This document shows, in pieces, positions 41,851 through 53,681 of a stretch of 64,000 bases of DNA (its first letter is position 1; the number at the start of each line of letters is the position of its first letter). This DNA is from Ixodes scapularis (Eukaryota; Arthropoda; Arachnida; Ixodida; Ixodidae): positions 61,000 to 124,999 of the forward strand of contig NW_024609943.1 in assembly GCF_016920785.2 (NCBI RefSeq), given 5' to 3'. A model generated the notes under the pieces. The model saw only the letters and a list, made by a program, of their open reading frames with translations, made no database searches and was not told where the DNA came from. The position numbers and the translations under genes are program-made.

Positions 41851-42850
41851 TTGTTCCTTTTTAAAATTATGAGCATAATGCAGTAGCTGGAGCAATACGA
41901 GCATAACATTAAGCAGCATAAAGAGAGCAAGTTCAACTAAATAGAAAATATCAGGAAGGGGAGAATAGCCAAAAAGAAAACACGATTTTTTGTCTGATCG
42001 GTCACTAGAACCTTCACAAAAACGGTCAAGGCATATACAAGAAGAAATATACGAAAGACAAAGATCAAGTAGGACAACTCCGAGTAGGCTCTCCGTCGCC
42101 TTCCATCGTGTTTTTCTTCTTCGCCCGGGCAGGAGAAAGCTCTTCGTGTTTATTTGTTTTTGTCTTTTACAACGTTTCACTTTTTCAAAGTTCTTCGACG
42201 TCTCCCGTCACCTGCACAGGCATCGAACGCGGGTCCGTAACCCCTCGATTCGCGGGTTCACAACCCGCGTGAGAGATGTTGTATCCTCGCGGGAGAGGGT
42301 CGACTTCACTTTGTCTTTAATGTGCGCTACTGTGTTCTAGCTCGCTCGTGAGGAACGGCTGAAAAGCAGCCGGCGCGATGCTAAGAGCATAATCTTCGAG
42401 TGTGCGGGCGATACTTCTTTTGGTTTACCTGTCCGGGCATGCTGGTCGAGTCTACTTCTCACTTTACAGTCAAGTGTCAACATAAAGGGGGGGGGGGGGG
42501 GAGGGTTAGGCCATCTAAGGAGTGCTGAAAGAGAGAGAGAGAGAAAGAGAACACGCAAAAGTGGTGTGATCCTCTATTGTTTTGTGAGACTGATGGTCAC
42601 CGGTTCTCTCGCTCTCTATGCCCTCCCCTTCCCTGGCCCCCGCGAGTATTGGTATGAAAGTGAGAACCGAAGAAACGATCGATAACGGGTGACCGCCGCT
42701 CTTTTTCTGACTGGTCGAGTTTTCGATAATGGAGGATCCGTCGTCTCCATAGCTACCTTTTAATGAGATGTTCCAAATTCTAGGCATTAAAGAGAACGGA
42801 AATCTACCTAGAGTTTCAGTGCATACTTTGCTTGCCTGAAAACACACACA
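41851..42850. other. No gene; G-run and purine tracts
   Basis: GCGGGTTCACAACCCGCG near 42256 is a hairpin resembling a tRNA T-arm, but no cloverleaf fits. A run of G (42487-42500) and a GAGAGAGA tract (42531-42545) follow. Confidence 0.4.
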
Positions 42851-42898
42851 ATGTCGTCAGGAAGAACAAGAAACTCTAATCTACGGAAACACATCAAG
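42851..42898 (+). CDS. Candidate first coding exon of an unrecognised gene
   Basis: ATG in ACACACAATG, then MSSGRTRNSNLRKHIK, then AAG/GTAAGC. It ends in phase 0, which is the phase needed by the exon at 47312. Joining them would give a basic N-terminus followed by the VYSGDIVTSDSVEAARKKTA segment. The pairing is inference from phase only. Confidence 0.3.
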
Positions 42899-43125
42899 GT
42901 AAGCTGAAACACCTGCATTCTGCATTGACTATACATTGCAACGTTAGAACCACGATTTTTGTTTTCTTGTGGATAACAGGCGAAACACCCGAGTCAAAAG
43001 GCAGCTTACGTAGATCGCTTCTTTAGTTACGAATCTCGTAGCGGAGGTAGATGCGCTATACTGAACACGCACACCGCTAGTTTTGTCTGCACAATTCCAG
43101 GGATAATTTCCGGAGATCATAAGCT

Positions 43126-43304
43126 ATACTTCATTTCAGCTTCGGTCCAGATGCAGCCAAAGCTACAAGCGCGAGCTCGGGCTTTCAGCACCCCTGCCAA
43201 GCACGCGCGCTCGTGCAGTGCAAGCACTGTTCTAGGCCACATGCTCGCGCTTGTAGCATCGGCTGCGTCTGGACCGAAGCTGAAACGAAGTATAGTGGGA
43301 TGGC
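43126..43304. mobile_element. Small foldback element
   Basis: CTATACTTCATTTCAGCTTC, GGTCCAGATGCAGCC and CTACAAGCGCGAGC on the left are mirrored on the right with few mismatches. The total is about 180 bp with no coding capacity. Confidence 0.8.
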
Positions 43305-43330
43305 GGGTGTGGTTGCAGCTGTCGGCGCCT

Positions 43331-44410
43331 TAATAATAATAAACATTTTTATTTTTGGGTGCCAAAAAACAACCGCATTGGTCGTCTCACTGGTGCGCAA
43401 ACACAAACAAAATCAGCGAGCAAATACATAGGTTCTAAACACGCTTACTAATAAGATAAAGGATCTAACACAAACATAATGCAAAGGGGCTAGAATAATA
43501 TCATTGAAATCGTGACGGTAGATAGAAATTGATGCAGATATGTCAAGGTGGGGTGAGGCGAAGGTATTACATCATGACTGAATCCGTGAGAGAGGTAAGG
43601 TATTACCTGGCGAGCGAAAATTAAAACAAACAAGGTGTCTGGTTATTCGGTATGGAATATGGAAGTTCACTATCGCAAGGAGTTGCGCCGAACCAACTAC
43701 GCCATTTTTAATGTGTGCAGAAGAATTGAATCTCGAACAGTCGTCCTTTTAGGCGACTGTTGAAAGTAAAAACATTTTTATTATACATTAATACCTATAA
43801 TAAAAGCGCAACTCAAAGTATCTGCCATAAACAATCCGGTCAACTTTTTTCTGAACATTTTCTATGCTCATAGCCTGTACTTAGATATCGAGTTCCATAC
43901 GACAGAAGCAAACGCGAGTCGTGACCTCACTGAAGAATTAAAAAGGTGAATCAATGAATGGGGTTTTCTAAAATTACACGACAAACAAGAAATTACCCCT
44001 AACACTCTAAAAGCATTGCCCATGATCAACGACACATTATTCATAAAAAGATAAAGCGTTCTCAACACACACACGAACGCCAACGCTGTGTGGGCGATCC
44101 CTCGTGATAATAAGTAGTCGGGAAAAAAACAAAAAAACCCTACGGCAAAAAGAAATTACTTCTGCATTTTCGGGGTTAAGCAGCAATTGATCATTTTTAA
44201 ACCGCTGAAGAACGCTGGGAACGTCACCTGTTAGGACATCGCAATCTTTAAAACACTGAATTTTTTGCAGCAACTTAAGGCCATCAGCAAAAATAGGTTG
44301 TTCAGAACTGTGTACGCAGGACACTATACCGTTTATGGAGACCAAGAACAAAAGGGGGCCCAGTATTGATCTCTTCGGAACACCGGACGTCAAAAAATAA
44401 ATTTCAGGGA
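43331..44410 (-). mobile_element. LINE fragment with reverse transcriptase, minus strand
   Basis: Minus strand 44393-44037 encodes MTSGVPKRSILGPLLFLVSI, IFADGLKLLQKI and NDQLLLNPENAEVISF, the RT palm motifs of Jockey-type LINEs (FADD degraded to FADG). 44083-43868 continues with HSLIHLFNSSVRSRLAFASV and VWNS. The 3' end at 43331 finishes in (TTA)n on the minus strand. It is a pseudogene-bearing, 5'-truncated copy. Confidence 0.85.
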
Positions 44411-44559
44411 AACATTCAGTCTACATGTGAACGGAGTGCATCTATACTCTTTCTGTTAATTGCAACATTTTATTTTTACAGGGACTACCATAATGCGGGC
44501 GTATGAGGAATGAAAAGTCGTGTTGCAGAACATTCTTGAAAATTTTCAAGATTGCTTGT

Positions 44560-45115
44560 ATTGTTTTCTAGATAGGTGCACGAAAAAAAGTAACGGGAAA
44601 GTAATTTCTAACGTAAGGATTGAAGGAATCCGTTGCTTTCAGCGAAAGTAATTCGTAACGGTAATCCATTACACTTCAGCCTTGGTAATTTGTAGTTGTA
44701 ATCCATTACAATTTTCAAGTAAAGAGCGCAAGTCTGGTCTGTACACGATTGTCGAAAATTCAACCGACGAACATTTTTGTTTTCTCTGGGTGAATGACAC
44801 TCCCAGCTGTAGAGTTCGACTGACGCGCTCAGCGACAAGCGTTGCAATATTGCCACACTGCTTAGTTGTTTTTGGCGTTAACAATCTGCCCTTGTCGCAA
44901 GAGACGAATCCCCTAGTTCGAATCTAAACCAGGCTGCTTAAACTGTGTTGTAGACGTTACTCTCCAAAAGTAACGAAATACCTTTACTTTTACTTGGCCT
45001 TAGAAGTAACTAAGTACGTTGCTTGTTCCGTTTGTGAACAAAATAACTAAATAGGTTACCTGTTACCGAAAACAATAACTAGGTAGAGGTAACCCTTCAT
45101 TAGTAAAGAGTTACT
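44560..45115. repeat. GTAACG-rich hAT-like MITE fragments
   Basis: 44575-44720 and 44938-45115 both carry AAAAAGTAACG, CGTTAC and GTAATCCATTAC motifs. The second begins TGTGTTGTAGACGTTACTC, close to the CAGTGTTGTAGGCGTTACC end of the 26.7-kb element. Confidence 0.55.
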
Positions 45116-46640
45116 CCATGCCCGTCTGCAAGTAACTGACGAAATAAAAAAAAACGTTTTTAAGCATTGCACGTATTTTTTTTTTTTGTATTGATCACTT
45201 CTCTGTGTTCCAATATCTGAAAGTTCGCAGAAAATTGCTTAAGGTGCTACGTTTGAGTTTTTTTTTAAATATAATTAAGGTTCCGCGTTTTCGGTTTTTA
45301 TTTTTTCAAAATTCGGCGTACTTTTTTTGGTGTTTATTTTAAAAATTAATGTTCGGTTGCTTTTTTTTTTGGTGCATATTTATTCCCAAAAAAGTTTACC
45401 GATTTTATTTTCAATGAATATGAAAGAAACACCACCGGACACCGGATTAGGTGATCATTGAAACTGTGATATTTGTGATCCCTCAAAGAATAACCCCACA
45501 TATACATTCGTGGTCTTCGCTACAACTTCCATCAGGACACACCTCAAAATCGCCAAATTCGCGGGCATAATCTTCAGCGCGCTTCTTTTTCCTTCCCATT
45601 CTGACGACGTGACCGTCTGGGGTGATGACCGTACAGCAACCAACAGAATAGCAAAAAAAAAAAATAATTTGTAATATTTTTATTTACAGGGAAGTTTGAG
45701 AGAGGGCGTTAGGAAAGGTACTAACGGTTTTCCTCGATGCCTTCTGAAGTGCATGGAACGAACAAATTTGCACTAGCCCACAATCAAACTTTTTTTTTAG
45801 GACCGGGAACTTGACACACTAAGCCCGACCACAGAAAGGACACAGATGCACTGCGAACGCCATTCCAAGACCTCTTTTGTTGCAGGTTGAACCTTGGAAG
45901 AGGGCAATCACGAAGACGTCACACAATGTCGAAACTTGCAAAACCCTCCCCCCCCCCCCCCCTCGACGCGGCCATAAAAAACTGACCTTTTTTGGTTAAA
46001 ACCGAATTTGAGAAAACGGATTAGATGCACCTTTATCGGTTTTTTATTGGTTTAAACCGAAAACGCCGAACCTACTAACTGACCTTTTTCGATTAAAACC
46101 GAATTTTCGAAAATGGATTCGGCGTAATTTTATCGACTTTTATCGGTTTAAACTCCGAACCGTAAATATAAAATATCGGTAATGTAAGGAATAACAATAT
46201 TTAGGTCAACTGACCTGTACACAGACGTTCTTTTTCAAAATCAGTAAAGCTCTAATTGCAAATTTTACCATACCCAAATTTGTGCGTGTGCAAAGAGTAG
46301 CGTGGTCGGCATGAGCCAATCGAAACACGGTATGGGCTTGGCGTATGCGTACTGGTGACGAGGCTATTTTTTGCTTACGCAAAGCTTTTGGGTACCTTAT
46401 ACTAAAATTGACTAACATTTAACTCAAGTTACTTATTATCAAATAGGATTGCACCGGCGGTGCAGGTAAATGCGAGTGAAAACTTAGCTCTTTAGCGCCG
46501 TTTTTATGCCTGAATAATTTTATTTTCTCGCAAACAAATTTTTTCTTTGATTTGTTTATACTCTAAATTGGGCAGTTGCATGTAAAATATAAAGTGAAAA
46601 AAATGTCACCCAACACTTACTGGTGATTTCAGCCTTCAGT
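45116..46640. other. No gene; AT-rich repeat with GGTTTAAACCG motifs
   Basis: 45240-46175 has T-tracts and repeated inverted TTCGGTTT/AAACCGAA motifs, probably an AT-rich MITE. A run of C lies near 45947-45962. No coding evidence. Confidence 0.5.
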
Positions 46641-46815
46641 TGCATGGTGTAAACATCACCCCCCGTGCAGTGGCGTTACAAACAAGAGGCATCACTAGCC
46701 AGCCGGTGCCACGCTGGCCCACTGATGCTACTTAGCTTTCCACTTCTTCACCCCAACCAATGGCCATCGGTTGGGGCCTACGATTCCTAACGTCTAATGT
46801 TCATACACTTCGTTT
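46641..46815 (+). repeat. Dispersed hAT-like repeat, copy b
   Basis: Aligns with the reverse complement of 40905-41103. Contains GCAGTGGCGTTACAAACA and GCCATCGGTTGGGGC. Confidence 0.7.
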
Positions 46816-47311
46816 CAACGTACAGACTGCGCTCCGAGTTGTACAAGTCAATCCCATGTTGCGTGAGTCACGTGACCTTGGAGATGGACGCAATGACGCG
46901 TTGTCACCTGATACTCTAAATTGGCTGAGATATCTTGTAACGGCCGCTAAGATCCATCGTAATTAGAAAGGAGTTGTAGTGGTGTCTAGATAAATTATTC
47001 AAATCATTTTGTCAACCGTCTACCCACAAAAGCACTACCTTCAGTGGCTTCCTGGGGTGCCACTAAGGGTACAAGTTCTGAGGAGTTGAGAAGTTAGCCT
47101 TGCTCTAGAGGTGTGCGTCACAGCGAGTGCGCGTGTTCTCTTTAGGTCACAGTTGCGTGGCTGCATGGAGTATTGAACACCATTGACTGGCTCTGTTCAT
47201 TATGCATTTATTTCTAACCAACATGGCAAGGCCTTTCATGCATGTACATTAATTTCAAAGGAATTCAGCTGGATGGTGACCACTATATTTTATTTTATTT
47301 TTATATTTCAG
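46816..47311. other. No gene seen
   Basis: Unique sequence ending in a T-rich tract that forms the polypyrimidine part of the acceptor at 47311. Confidence 0.45.
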
Positions 47312-47853
47312 GTATACTCCGGAGATATTGTGACATCCGACTCAGTTGAAGCGGCTCGAAAGAAAACGGCATTTATGTATTGTGGTCGGTTTGCCTTGCT
47401 GCATGCCCGACCCGGAGGAATAACACGGAGCCAACGGTTTCAACAACAAGAAACTACATTTCATTGGACATGGACAAGACGATTAACATTGCTACCAGCG
47501 GCGCCTGAGTCCAGGCAGCGACTCCCTGTGCGCCGCATCTGATACGCCTTATCGAGACGGCGCACGCGATGTGCGCGTGGCTGGCGTGACATCGCCGCCA
47601 CGCGAGAAAAGTTCGGCACCCTTGCCTCGCAGTCGTGCAACTTGGCTGGGGAGCCGCCAGGGTGCCCACACTTGCAGGCCCGCCAGCACTTGCAGGAGCA
47701 GACTGATGAAGATGGTTCGCTTGGGTGGTGATCTCCGTTGGGCCCGAGCTTACGATAGGGCAGGGCCAACAACCTCCCACCTGTTGTGGCGACCCCCGCC
47801 CAAAACCCTCACGGGCCTCGCTGTGACCTCCGGGGACCTCTCGGGGAGAGTTA

Positions 47854-48457
47854 AGGGGTGTCCAAACAGGACACTACAAAACCCGCGACTCCGGCAAATC
47901 GTGCCGCGCTCTGCCGCGATCCGCTTCCGGCCGTCGGAGGGAAATTTCCCTCCGTCAATTCTTCCCGGGGGGAAACTTCCCTCCGTCAAATCTCCCCCTC
48001 GCTTCCTCCACGGCGGCCTTGCTCTGCTTATCACGTGGGTCCGGAGAGCCACTCACACGCTCTGTTGGCTGTCGGTCAACTGCTCAAGGCCTCCGCTCAC
48101 GATACGGAACCGCATCGGACGCTATCACGACGAAAGTGAATTTTGACAAAGAAAGCAGATCCGAGGCGGGCGAAACGCACCCTTCGACGCAGGAATGTCC
48201 CAAATCCACCCAAAGCCGGACCTCCTTGGCCTTCGAGCCGAGGCGACGGCGGTACGCGAGGGCGTTGGCGAGGTGAGACAGACGCAGGTGGCGTGTGACG
48301 TTAATCTGAAGAGGAGAGCAGTCGTGATCGTAAAAATTTTCATGACTCCTGCAAACATTTTCACGACTCCGACAGACCGTAAAAATAAAAGCGTCCGCTT
48401 CGATTTTCACGATTTGTCGGAGTCGCGGGTTTTGTAGTGTCCTGTTTGGACACCCCT
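47854..48457. mobile_element. Harbinger-like MITE nested in the LTR element
   Basis: 604 bp with nearly perfect inverted ends of almost 50 bp (AGGGGTGTCCAAACAGGACA then CTACAAAACCCGCGACTCCG) and TTA on both sides (47851-47853 and 48458-48460). A 3-bp TTA duplication is typical of PIF/Harbinger. Confidence 0.85.
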
Positions 48458-48473
48458 TTAGGCGAACATACGC

Positions 48474-48902
48474 TTATCCCGCACGGGAGATTACCATGCA
48501 TGCCACGCCAGCTCTCCTGGTTGACGTAATGGGGAAGGGAGGTCTAGTTCGGACAGTCCACTCGCGTGGAGGCCTCGGGGCCCCGCCATGCGCATGCCGG
48601 TTCGAGCGCGGTGGCGGCGGCACGTAGTTCCGCTCGGCATGAAGAGCTTCCTCGATGAGGCGGGTGCCCCGGGCTAGCTCTTCAAGGGTCGCAAAGGTGC
48701 GGTTGATCAGGTAGACGTGGTACCTGGGGTGACACTGTCTTCTGACCCGAGCTACTCTGTCCGACTCCGGTGACTTCGGGTCCGCCCTCTTGAAGAGCCC
48801 TTGCATGACCCGAACGTACCGGACCAGACTTTCATCCGGGTGCTGCGTCCTGCAAGCATTCCTGCAAGCACAAAAAAAGAAACGCCCCCAAAAACCCAAC
48901 AC
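48474..48902 (-). pseudogene. Retrotransposon gag fragment
   Basis: The minus-strand frame contains HPDESLVRYVRVMQGLFKRA, then RVRRQCHPRYHVYL and LEELARGTRLIEEAL, followed by a Pro/Arg-rich stretch. The arrangement (helical capsid-type segment, then LEEL..........EE.L, then a basic tail) is that of Ty3/Gypsy gag proteins. The CCHC knuckle is not present in the remaining part. Confidence 0.7.
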
Positions 48903-49497
48903 AAGCGCGCAAAACGATTGCCGCAGTCACAAAGACACAGTCACAAACACGCCAATACAACAAACGTGGACGTGACGGAAGCACGAAACAACGATAGGAA
49001 ACACGGGGAATATGAAAAAGGCTTACCGAAAGAAGAAACCAAGCCCCGTGAAATTCCTGCGAGTGGGTAGCATATTACGGTTGGGCGCCATTGTGGTCGG
49101 TTTGCCTTGCTGCATACCCGACCCGGAGGAATAACACGGAGCCAACGGTTTCAACAACAAGAAACTACATTTAATTGGACATGAACAAGACGATTAACAT
49201 TGCTACCAGCGGCGCCTGAGTCCAGGCAGCGACTCCCTGTGCGCCGCCTCTGATGCGCCTTATCAAGACGGAGCACGCGATGTGCGTGTGGCTGGCGTGA
49301 CGTCGCCGCCACGCGGGAAAAGTACGGCACCCTTGCCTCGCAGTCGGGCAACTTGGTTGGGGAGCCGCCAGGGTGCCCACAGTATACGCAAGACTTGGAA
49401 GTTATGGTTTTTGCGAGCAACGCCTTGGCGGAGTGCTGTCTTTGCGGCTCTGCTTTGAAAGATAGCCGGCCTAAGGAGCCAGTTCGGGACTTGACAG

Positions 49498-50713
49498 GTG
49501 AGTAAATTTCGCGAAAAAAGAAATGGGAGTGTACTATTACAATGAGAACTACCATGGCAATATTCGCGAATTTCATAGCAGTCTTTATTTTACTATGCAT
49601 AACATGCTTGAAGCACATCAAATCTACTATTTCAAACTTATGCAGACAATACACACACACACACACACACACACAAAATACTTTACCGAGTGGATGATTC
49701 TGCTTAACATTATTGAAGAATAGTAAGCGTAGAACTCCTAAGGTGCGTACAAACTATAGAAAACAGAAAATTGATTATCAGATTCCTACATTACTAAACA
49801 CTATGGAATATTACACTGATCCTACAGAGTCATTTTATAAATACAAGAAAGAAGTTAAACACATATCTATAGTAAAAGACATCAACTACCTGTTGTAAAA
49901 ATGTGGTTCTGGTAATAGTGTTTATGGTTACCCTGGGTCCTCCACAGGACATGTGAATACCAAAACTGCTGATTATTCACTGTTTAGTGTGCTCATTGAA
50001 ATGTAATTTTCGTTTACTGAGTTGCATGAAATGTATTTTGCTTAAGCAGGCATGCATATTGAAGCACAAACTAATTCTACAAAGATGTATACCGTGCAAC
50101 CTTTTGCACTTCTGTAAATTGCGGGGGTTAGAGGCCCAGTCAGGCAGAACTGCCTTTTGCCACTACCTTTCTAACGGGCTTGGCCCGTGAAACTTCCAAT
50201 AAACTTCAAACTCACGGCACATTTTGTTCCTTTTCTTAGTGGTTTGTGCTAATTTTTACGATTTTTTATGTTTCCTCTGTTGATAGACCTCTTCTTTAAT
50301 GTTGTTGCCAAATCTTTGTATTCTATGGCCGTTTTTAAATTACTTGTTTGGTACAGCATGGCCTCAGATGCCTCTGCATGAGTTGTGGAGTCTCACCTGG
50401 ACCCCATGTGGTCGAGCATACCGGATGCAGGCGCCTGGGGAGTCGTCATAGTTCGCCTCCGAAGCCAAAACAGCGGTTCTAATTTTCTGAGTGCTTCGCT
50501 CGGGACCCATTTAAAGGACAATGGCGACGGTAGATCGGGTCCCTAAACCGGGGAAAGACGGTTAGGCGGGGAAGGAGCCGTTCTGTTGTGGTAAAAAGCT
50601 TCACGAGGGAAGTAGCGGTCTTGTGATAATGTAACGAGTTGTTCAAAGTAGAATCCTGTACAGTGAGCGGTATGCCCGGAAAAACATACAGTCTACGTAA
50701 GCGCCTGTCAAGG
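49498..50713. other. No gene; CA microsatellite and candidate poly(A) site
   Basis: (CA)n at about 49648-49675. AATAAA at 50198-50203 follows a segment (50090-50200) that reads like a transcript 3' end, TTTCTAACGGGCTTGGCCCG. 50220-50713 has no feature I recognise. Confidence 0.45.
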
Positions 50714-50985
50714 TAGCCTACACTCTAAAACCGGTCCCTCATAAAAAACGCTGTCCCTCTGATTTTAGAGGGGACAACAATGCTTTCAGGGGGACACCCC
50801 TTTTTAAGAGGGAAATTGAAAAATAAAATAGCAACATCTAGAGGGACACCAACATATTAAGAGAGACCAAGGAAACCGTTTCGTTAGTCCCTCTGAACAG
50901 GAAAGTCAGACAAAAAGATTCACGCGTGTCCCTTCATATTAAGAGGGGACCGGTCCCTCTTAACTGGACCAATGTAGTTCGGTCA
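50714..50985. mobile_element. MITE with CTACACTCTAAA end and AGAGGGAC motifs
   Basis: Starts CCTACACTCTAAAACCGGTC and has many GGTCCCTC, AGAGGGACA and TTAAGAGGG motifs on both strands, with GGGACCGGTCCCTC near the right end. A related element ends at about 55107. Superfamily unassigned. Confidence 0.6.
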
Positions 50986-51235
50986 GGAGGAGGGGGGCAG
51001 GCGCACTAATCCACGGCAAAGAGTTCAGATGGTGCTAAGGCTTCGCGCCAATTCACGGACAGCTGGAAACGGTCGTTGCCGGAGAGTCGCAAGCGTCATG
51101 CTGCTCGTTTGACTTCCTTCGGGTGAGTAATCCTGTCATATTGGCGCTTTTGTTTTGGGTGCATTGCGGGTGGGAATAACGAGCCATCAATATTTTCACG
51201 CTGGCTGTGAGATGCACGAGCTTTGCATGTAGAGT
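50986..51235. other. No gene seen
   Basis: Unique sequence between two MITEs; no feature supported. Confidence 0.4.
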
Positions 51236-51392
51236 GAAGGCGCGTTCACACTCTTGCAACCGAGTACGACCGAGAAAGACTTCTTGGGACCGGATGCACT
51301 GAGCGGAGCTGGTCCTAAGAGATCGCAAGAGGCTTAAAAACCGGTTTGGTCTCTCTCGGTCGCACTCGGTTGCAAGAGTGTGAACGGGCCTT
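51236..51392. mobile_element. 157-bp MITE
   Basis: Ends AAGGCGCGTTCACACTCTTG and CAAGAGTGTGAACGGGCCT form a nearly perfect inverted repeat of about 40 bp that continues through CAACCGAGT(A/G)CGACCGAGA. Confidence 0.85.
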
Positions 51393-52511
51393 AAGAGTGT
51401 TCAGCTGTAGTTCGCGGACGCGGTCGCTTCCTGAATCTGCTCGTTCAGCTAGGACAAAGCGTCGCTAATCGTTTGCCCTGCCGTGAGCTGCAGGGCTCTT
51501 TCGCACAAAACACTTTTAGCGGGTTAGGGTGTCCCAATGTGTACGCGTCTGTCTTAAGCTGGTGATATCAGACCATTTTCTGTCCGACGCTTTTGTCTAC
51601 TTTTCAATTTCGAACGCGCGATCGTTCTTCTCCCAGCTCGAGCTGCTAACTTTGGCAGTGCTACTCCGGCATTTTATTACCGGCAATTTCCTGGTATTTT
51701 ATCCGTGAGCGTACACTGTCGGCATCGAGCACTACAAAGGATGGCATCACCCTCCCTAAGGCAAAGCCAACATAAAGGCACCCTAGCTGGGGCAGTCAGT
51801 GTCTGTAAGCTTGGCTCGCCGATTTCTTTCTCGGTGTGCACTCTAAATGCTTGAGGTTGACCGCCCGAGAGCGTTGATTGACAGAAACAATGTTGGCGAT
51901 TTTGCGTTTGTTTGCCTTCACAATTCATTACAGCAATTTACACTGCAACGTTATGTTGTAGACATCGTTAGCGTTGCAGTCATTATGAAAATTTTTTTCT
52001 CAAGTGGGCGGCGAGTAAAAACCCATAATGTGTGTGTATGTTTGTGAAAAGGGCAGGGGGATTGGACGAGCACAAAACAAAAAGAAGAAATAAAGGTTTT
52101 TTTTTGCGTCGGCGCCGTTGCGCGCGTTGCGTCGGCGTCGCGGCGTCTGGGGGAAGGGTGTAGCGACGGCCAGGGAGTACATTTTTTTTTTTTTTTTTTT
52201 GTATTTCTTTGGCGTACTGTTTTGTTCGTTATATTTTGACGGTCGTGCCAACACAGCTACCGGCTTTTTTTTTTTTTTTTTTTTTTTTGGCGCCGACCAT
52301 GTTTTTGTTTTTAGAGATTTTATTTATGATAGTTATTATGCTCTTTGTTTTCTGTAGCTGGCTGAATATTTTTTTTCTGTGTCGTGCATCCGCGAAAAAT
52401 ATATAAACAGAAGTTTGGGTTTTTTTTTCTTTTCTTTCTTATGCGCTTTAGGGCTAGTGCGTTGACTGTGGGCGTTAAATGACTGACCGTTATTAACAAT
52501 CTTGTTTTCAG
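51393..52511. other. No gene; T-tracts and a GC-rich CGTCGGCG patch
   Basis: Long T runs at about 52182-52200 and 52265-52288. GCGTCGGCGCCGTTGCGCG at about 52107-52140 is locally CpG-rich. Nothing else supported. Confidence 0.45.
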
Positions 52512-52630
52512 AGTGAGGCAATGGCAACAAACGTTGACATGAAGGGAATCAGGCGGGGGTTCCGCTCGGATTGCTCGTGTAAAGAGCTCTACCGGGACCC
52601 TCTGCACGGTGGAACGCACCACCCTGAGTG
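52512..52630 (+). other. Exon-like segment
   Basis: Acceptor TTGTTTTCAG, donor GAGTG/GTGAGC. One frame encodes SEAMATNVDMKGIRRGFR and CKELYRDPLHGG. In the phase delivered by the 49497 donor it would meet TGA, so it does not belong directly after that exon. Confidence 0.3.
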
Positions 52631-53215
52631 GTGAGCCTACTGCGGCCACCCGCACACGGTTCACAACGAACTCGGTAATTATTAAATTTTTGTATTCCGG
52701 TATGTAGGTAGGCTCTATTTACGTTCTGTTGGCATATGCACTGCTTCTGAAAAAAAAAAAAAAAAATGAATGACTTGCGGCGAAATATTTACAGAAATGT
52801 AATTTTTTATTTGATTATGTTGCTTTCTAAAACATGCGCTAGATCACTTCTGCAGCTTCGAGCCGCAAATGCAATCCATGCTTTCCAAAGCACATGGGGC
52901 TTCTAAAGTTCATCTACTACTAAATGCGTTTTCGTTTTGTCTTGGTAATACAGAAACAATTGATTCTCGTAAATTAATTAAAACTGCAGTCTATTCTCGT
53001 ACCAAAAATTAATAGTAGCAGAAGTTGCGTCATAAGCTAATGTCACTCGCTATTTCATCGCATACAGATTGGGTTCCGAATCTTTGAACTGTTTGCACTT
53101 TATTTTCGCATTTGTTTCCTATCGCCTGCTTGATAACAGGTGAAAGCGCTTCATTACCTTTATTCTAATTCCCACCCTCTGTATCTAAAGGAAAACAATA
53201 TGGTCTTTCATTCAG

Positions 53216-53378
53216 CTAAAGGTGGATGCACAACTTCGGTTCCATAACACGATCGTCACCATGCTGGGAAACCTGGAGGAGGTAAAAGGGGCCTTCTGCG
53301 GAGACAACCCAACAACATTCTTGAACATGAAGACCATCCTCCGGTCTCGATTGGCCAGAAGTTCTTTCATCACCTATG
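53216..53378 (+). other. Exon-like segment
   Basis: Acceptor CATTCAG, donor TATG/GTATGT. A single open frame gives LKVDAQLRFHNTIVTMLGNL, EEVKGAFCGDNPTTFLNM and KTILRSRLARSSF. The amphipathic helical character looks coding. It leaves in phase 1, which joins poorly to the open frame of the next candidate exon. Confidence 0.4.
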
Positions 53379-53468
53379 GTATGTGAAAAAGCGAATGCAA
53401 AAATAGAAATCTAAATTTGACGCTGACGCAATTTTTTTTTTTTTTTTTTTAAGAATTGCTGTTTGCAG

Positions 53469-53681
53469 GACGATTTTACCCCTGACGAAAAAGTTCCAGG
53501 ACCCAAGACTTTCTTCGGTTCGGAGAAAGGGATCGTTTCTGGGAACTGGTCAGTGAAACTCAGCGCTAGCACGGCTATGGAGGGGGCACTAGTCATGTGC
53601 TTATGGGTGTATTACATAACGGGACTTTCCTACCCCGTGGCATGTGGACAAACCCTGACTCCTCTAGGGTCTGCTCGTTGA
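53469..53681 (+). other. Candidate terminal exon with poly(A) signal
   Basis: Acceptor GTTTGCAG. The frame starting DDFTPDEKVPGPKTFFGSEK continues through GIVSGNWSVKLSASTAMEGA to TGA at 53679-53681. AATAAA follows at 53683-53688. Entering from 53378 in phase 1 would instead give a stop after four codons, so either the annotation is wrong or the gene is damaged. No family recognised. Confidence 0.4.

Larger units (their letters stand above)
47381..49381 (-). mobile_element. Gypsy-like LTR retrotransposon, internally deleted, minus strand
   Basis: Two 290-bp LTRs (47381-47670 and 49092-49381) start TGTGGTCGG and end GGGTGCCCACA and differ at only a dozen or so positions. GTAT flanks both sides (47377-47380 and 49382-49385). 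Just inside the right LTR, on the minus strand, TGGCGCCCAACCGTAAT is a primer-binding-site-like motif. This fixes the 5' end on the right and the orientation as minus. The internal 1.4 kb retains part of gag and a nested MITE; pol is missing. It depends on other elements for movement. Confidence 0.9.
47312..49497 (+). pseudogene. Coding-like exon split by an LTR retrotransposon
   Basis: The acceptor TATATTTCAG precedes 47312. 47312-47380 and 49386-49497 are 69 and 112 nt and stay in one open frame when the element and one GTAT copy are left out, ending ACAG/GTGAGT in phase 1. The 60 residues include KKTAFMYTQDLEVMVFASNA and LAECCLCGSALKDSRPKEP. The pattern F-x-x-(R/Q)-D-L-x-x-x-V-F...L-A-x-x-x-L-x-G is reminiscent of the first half of BEN domains, but that is a weak match. 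As it stands the exon is disrupted, so this allele is presumably broken unless the element is spliced out. Confidence 0.55.

Noticed and set aside
42220..42300. tRNA-like hairpin GCGGGTTCACAACCCGCG and a box B-like GTTCGATGCC on the minus strand
   Set aside because: No A box or acceptor, D and anticodon stems can be arranged around it; the hairpin alone is not a tRNA gene.
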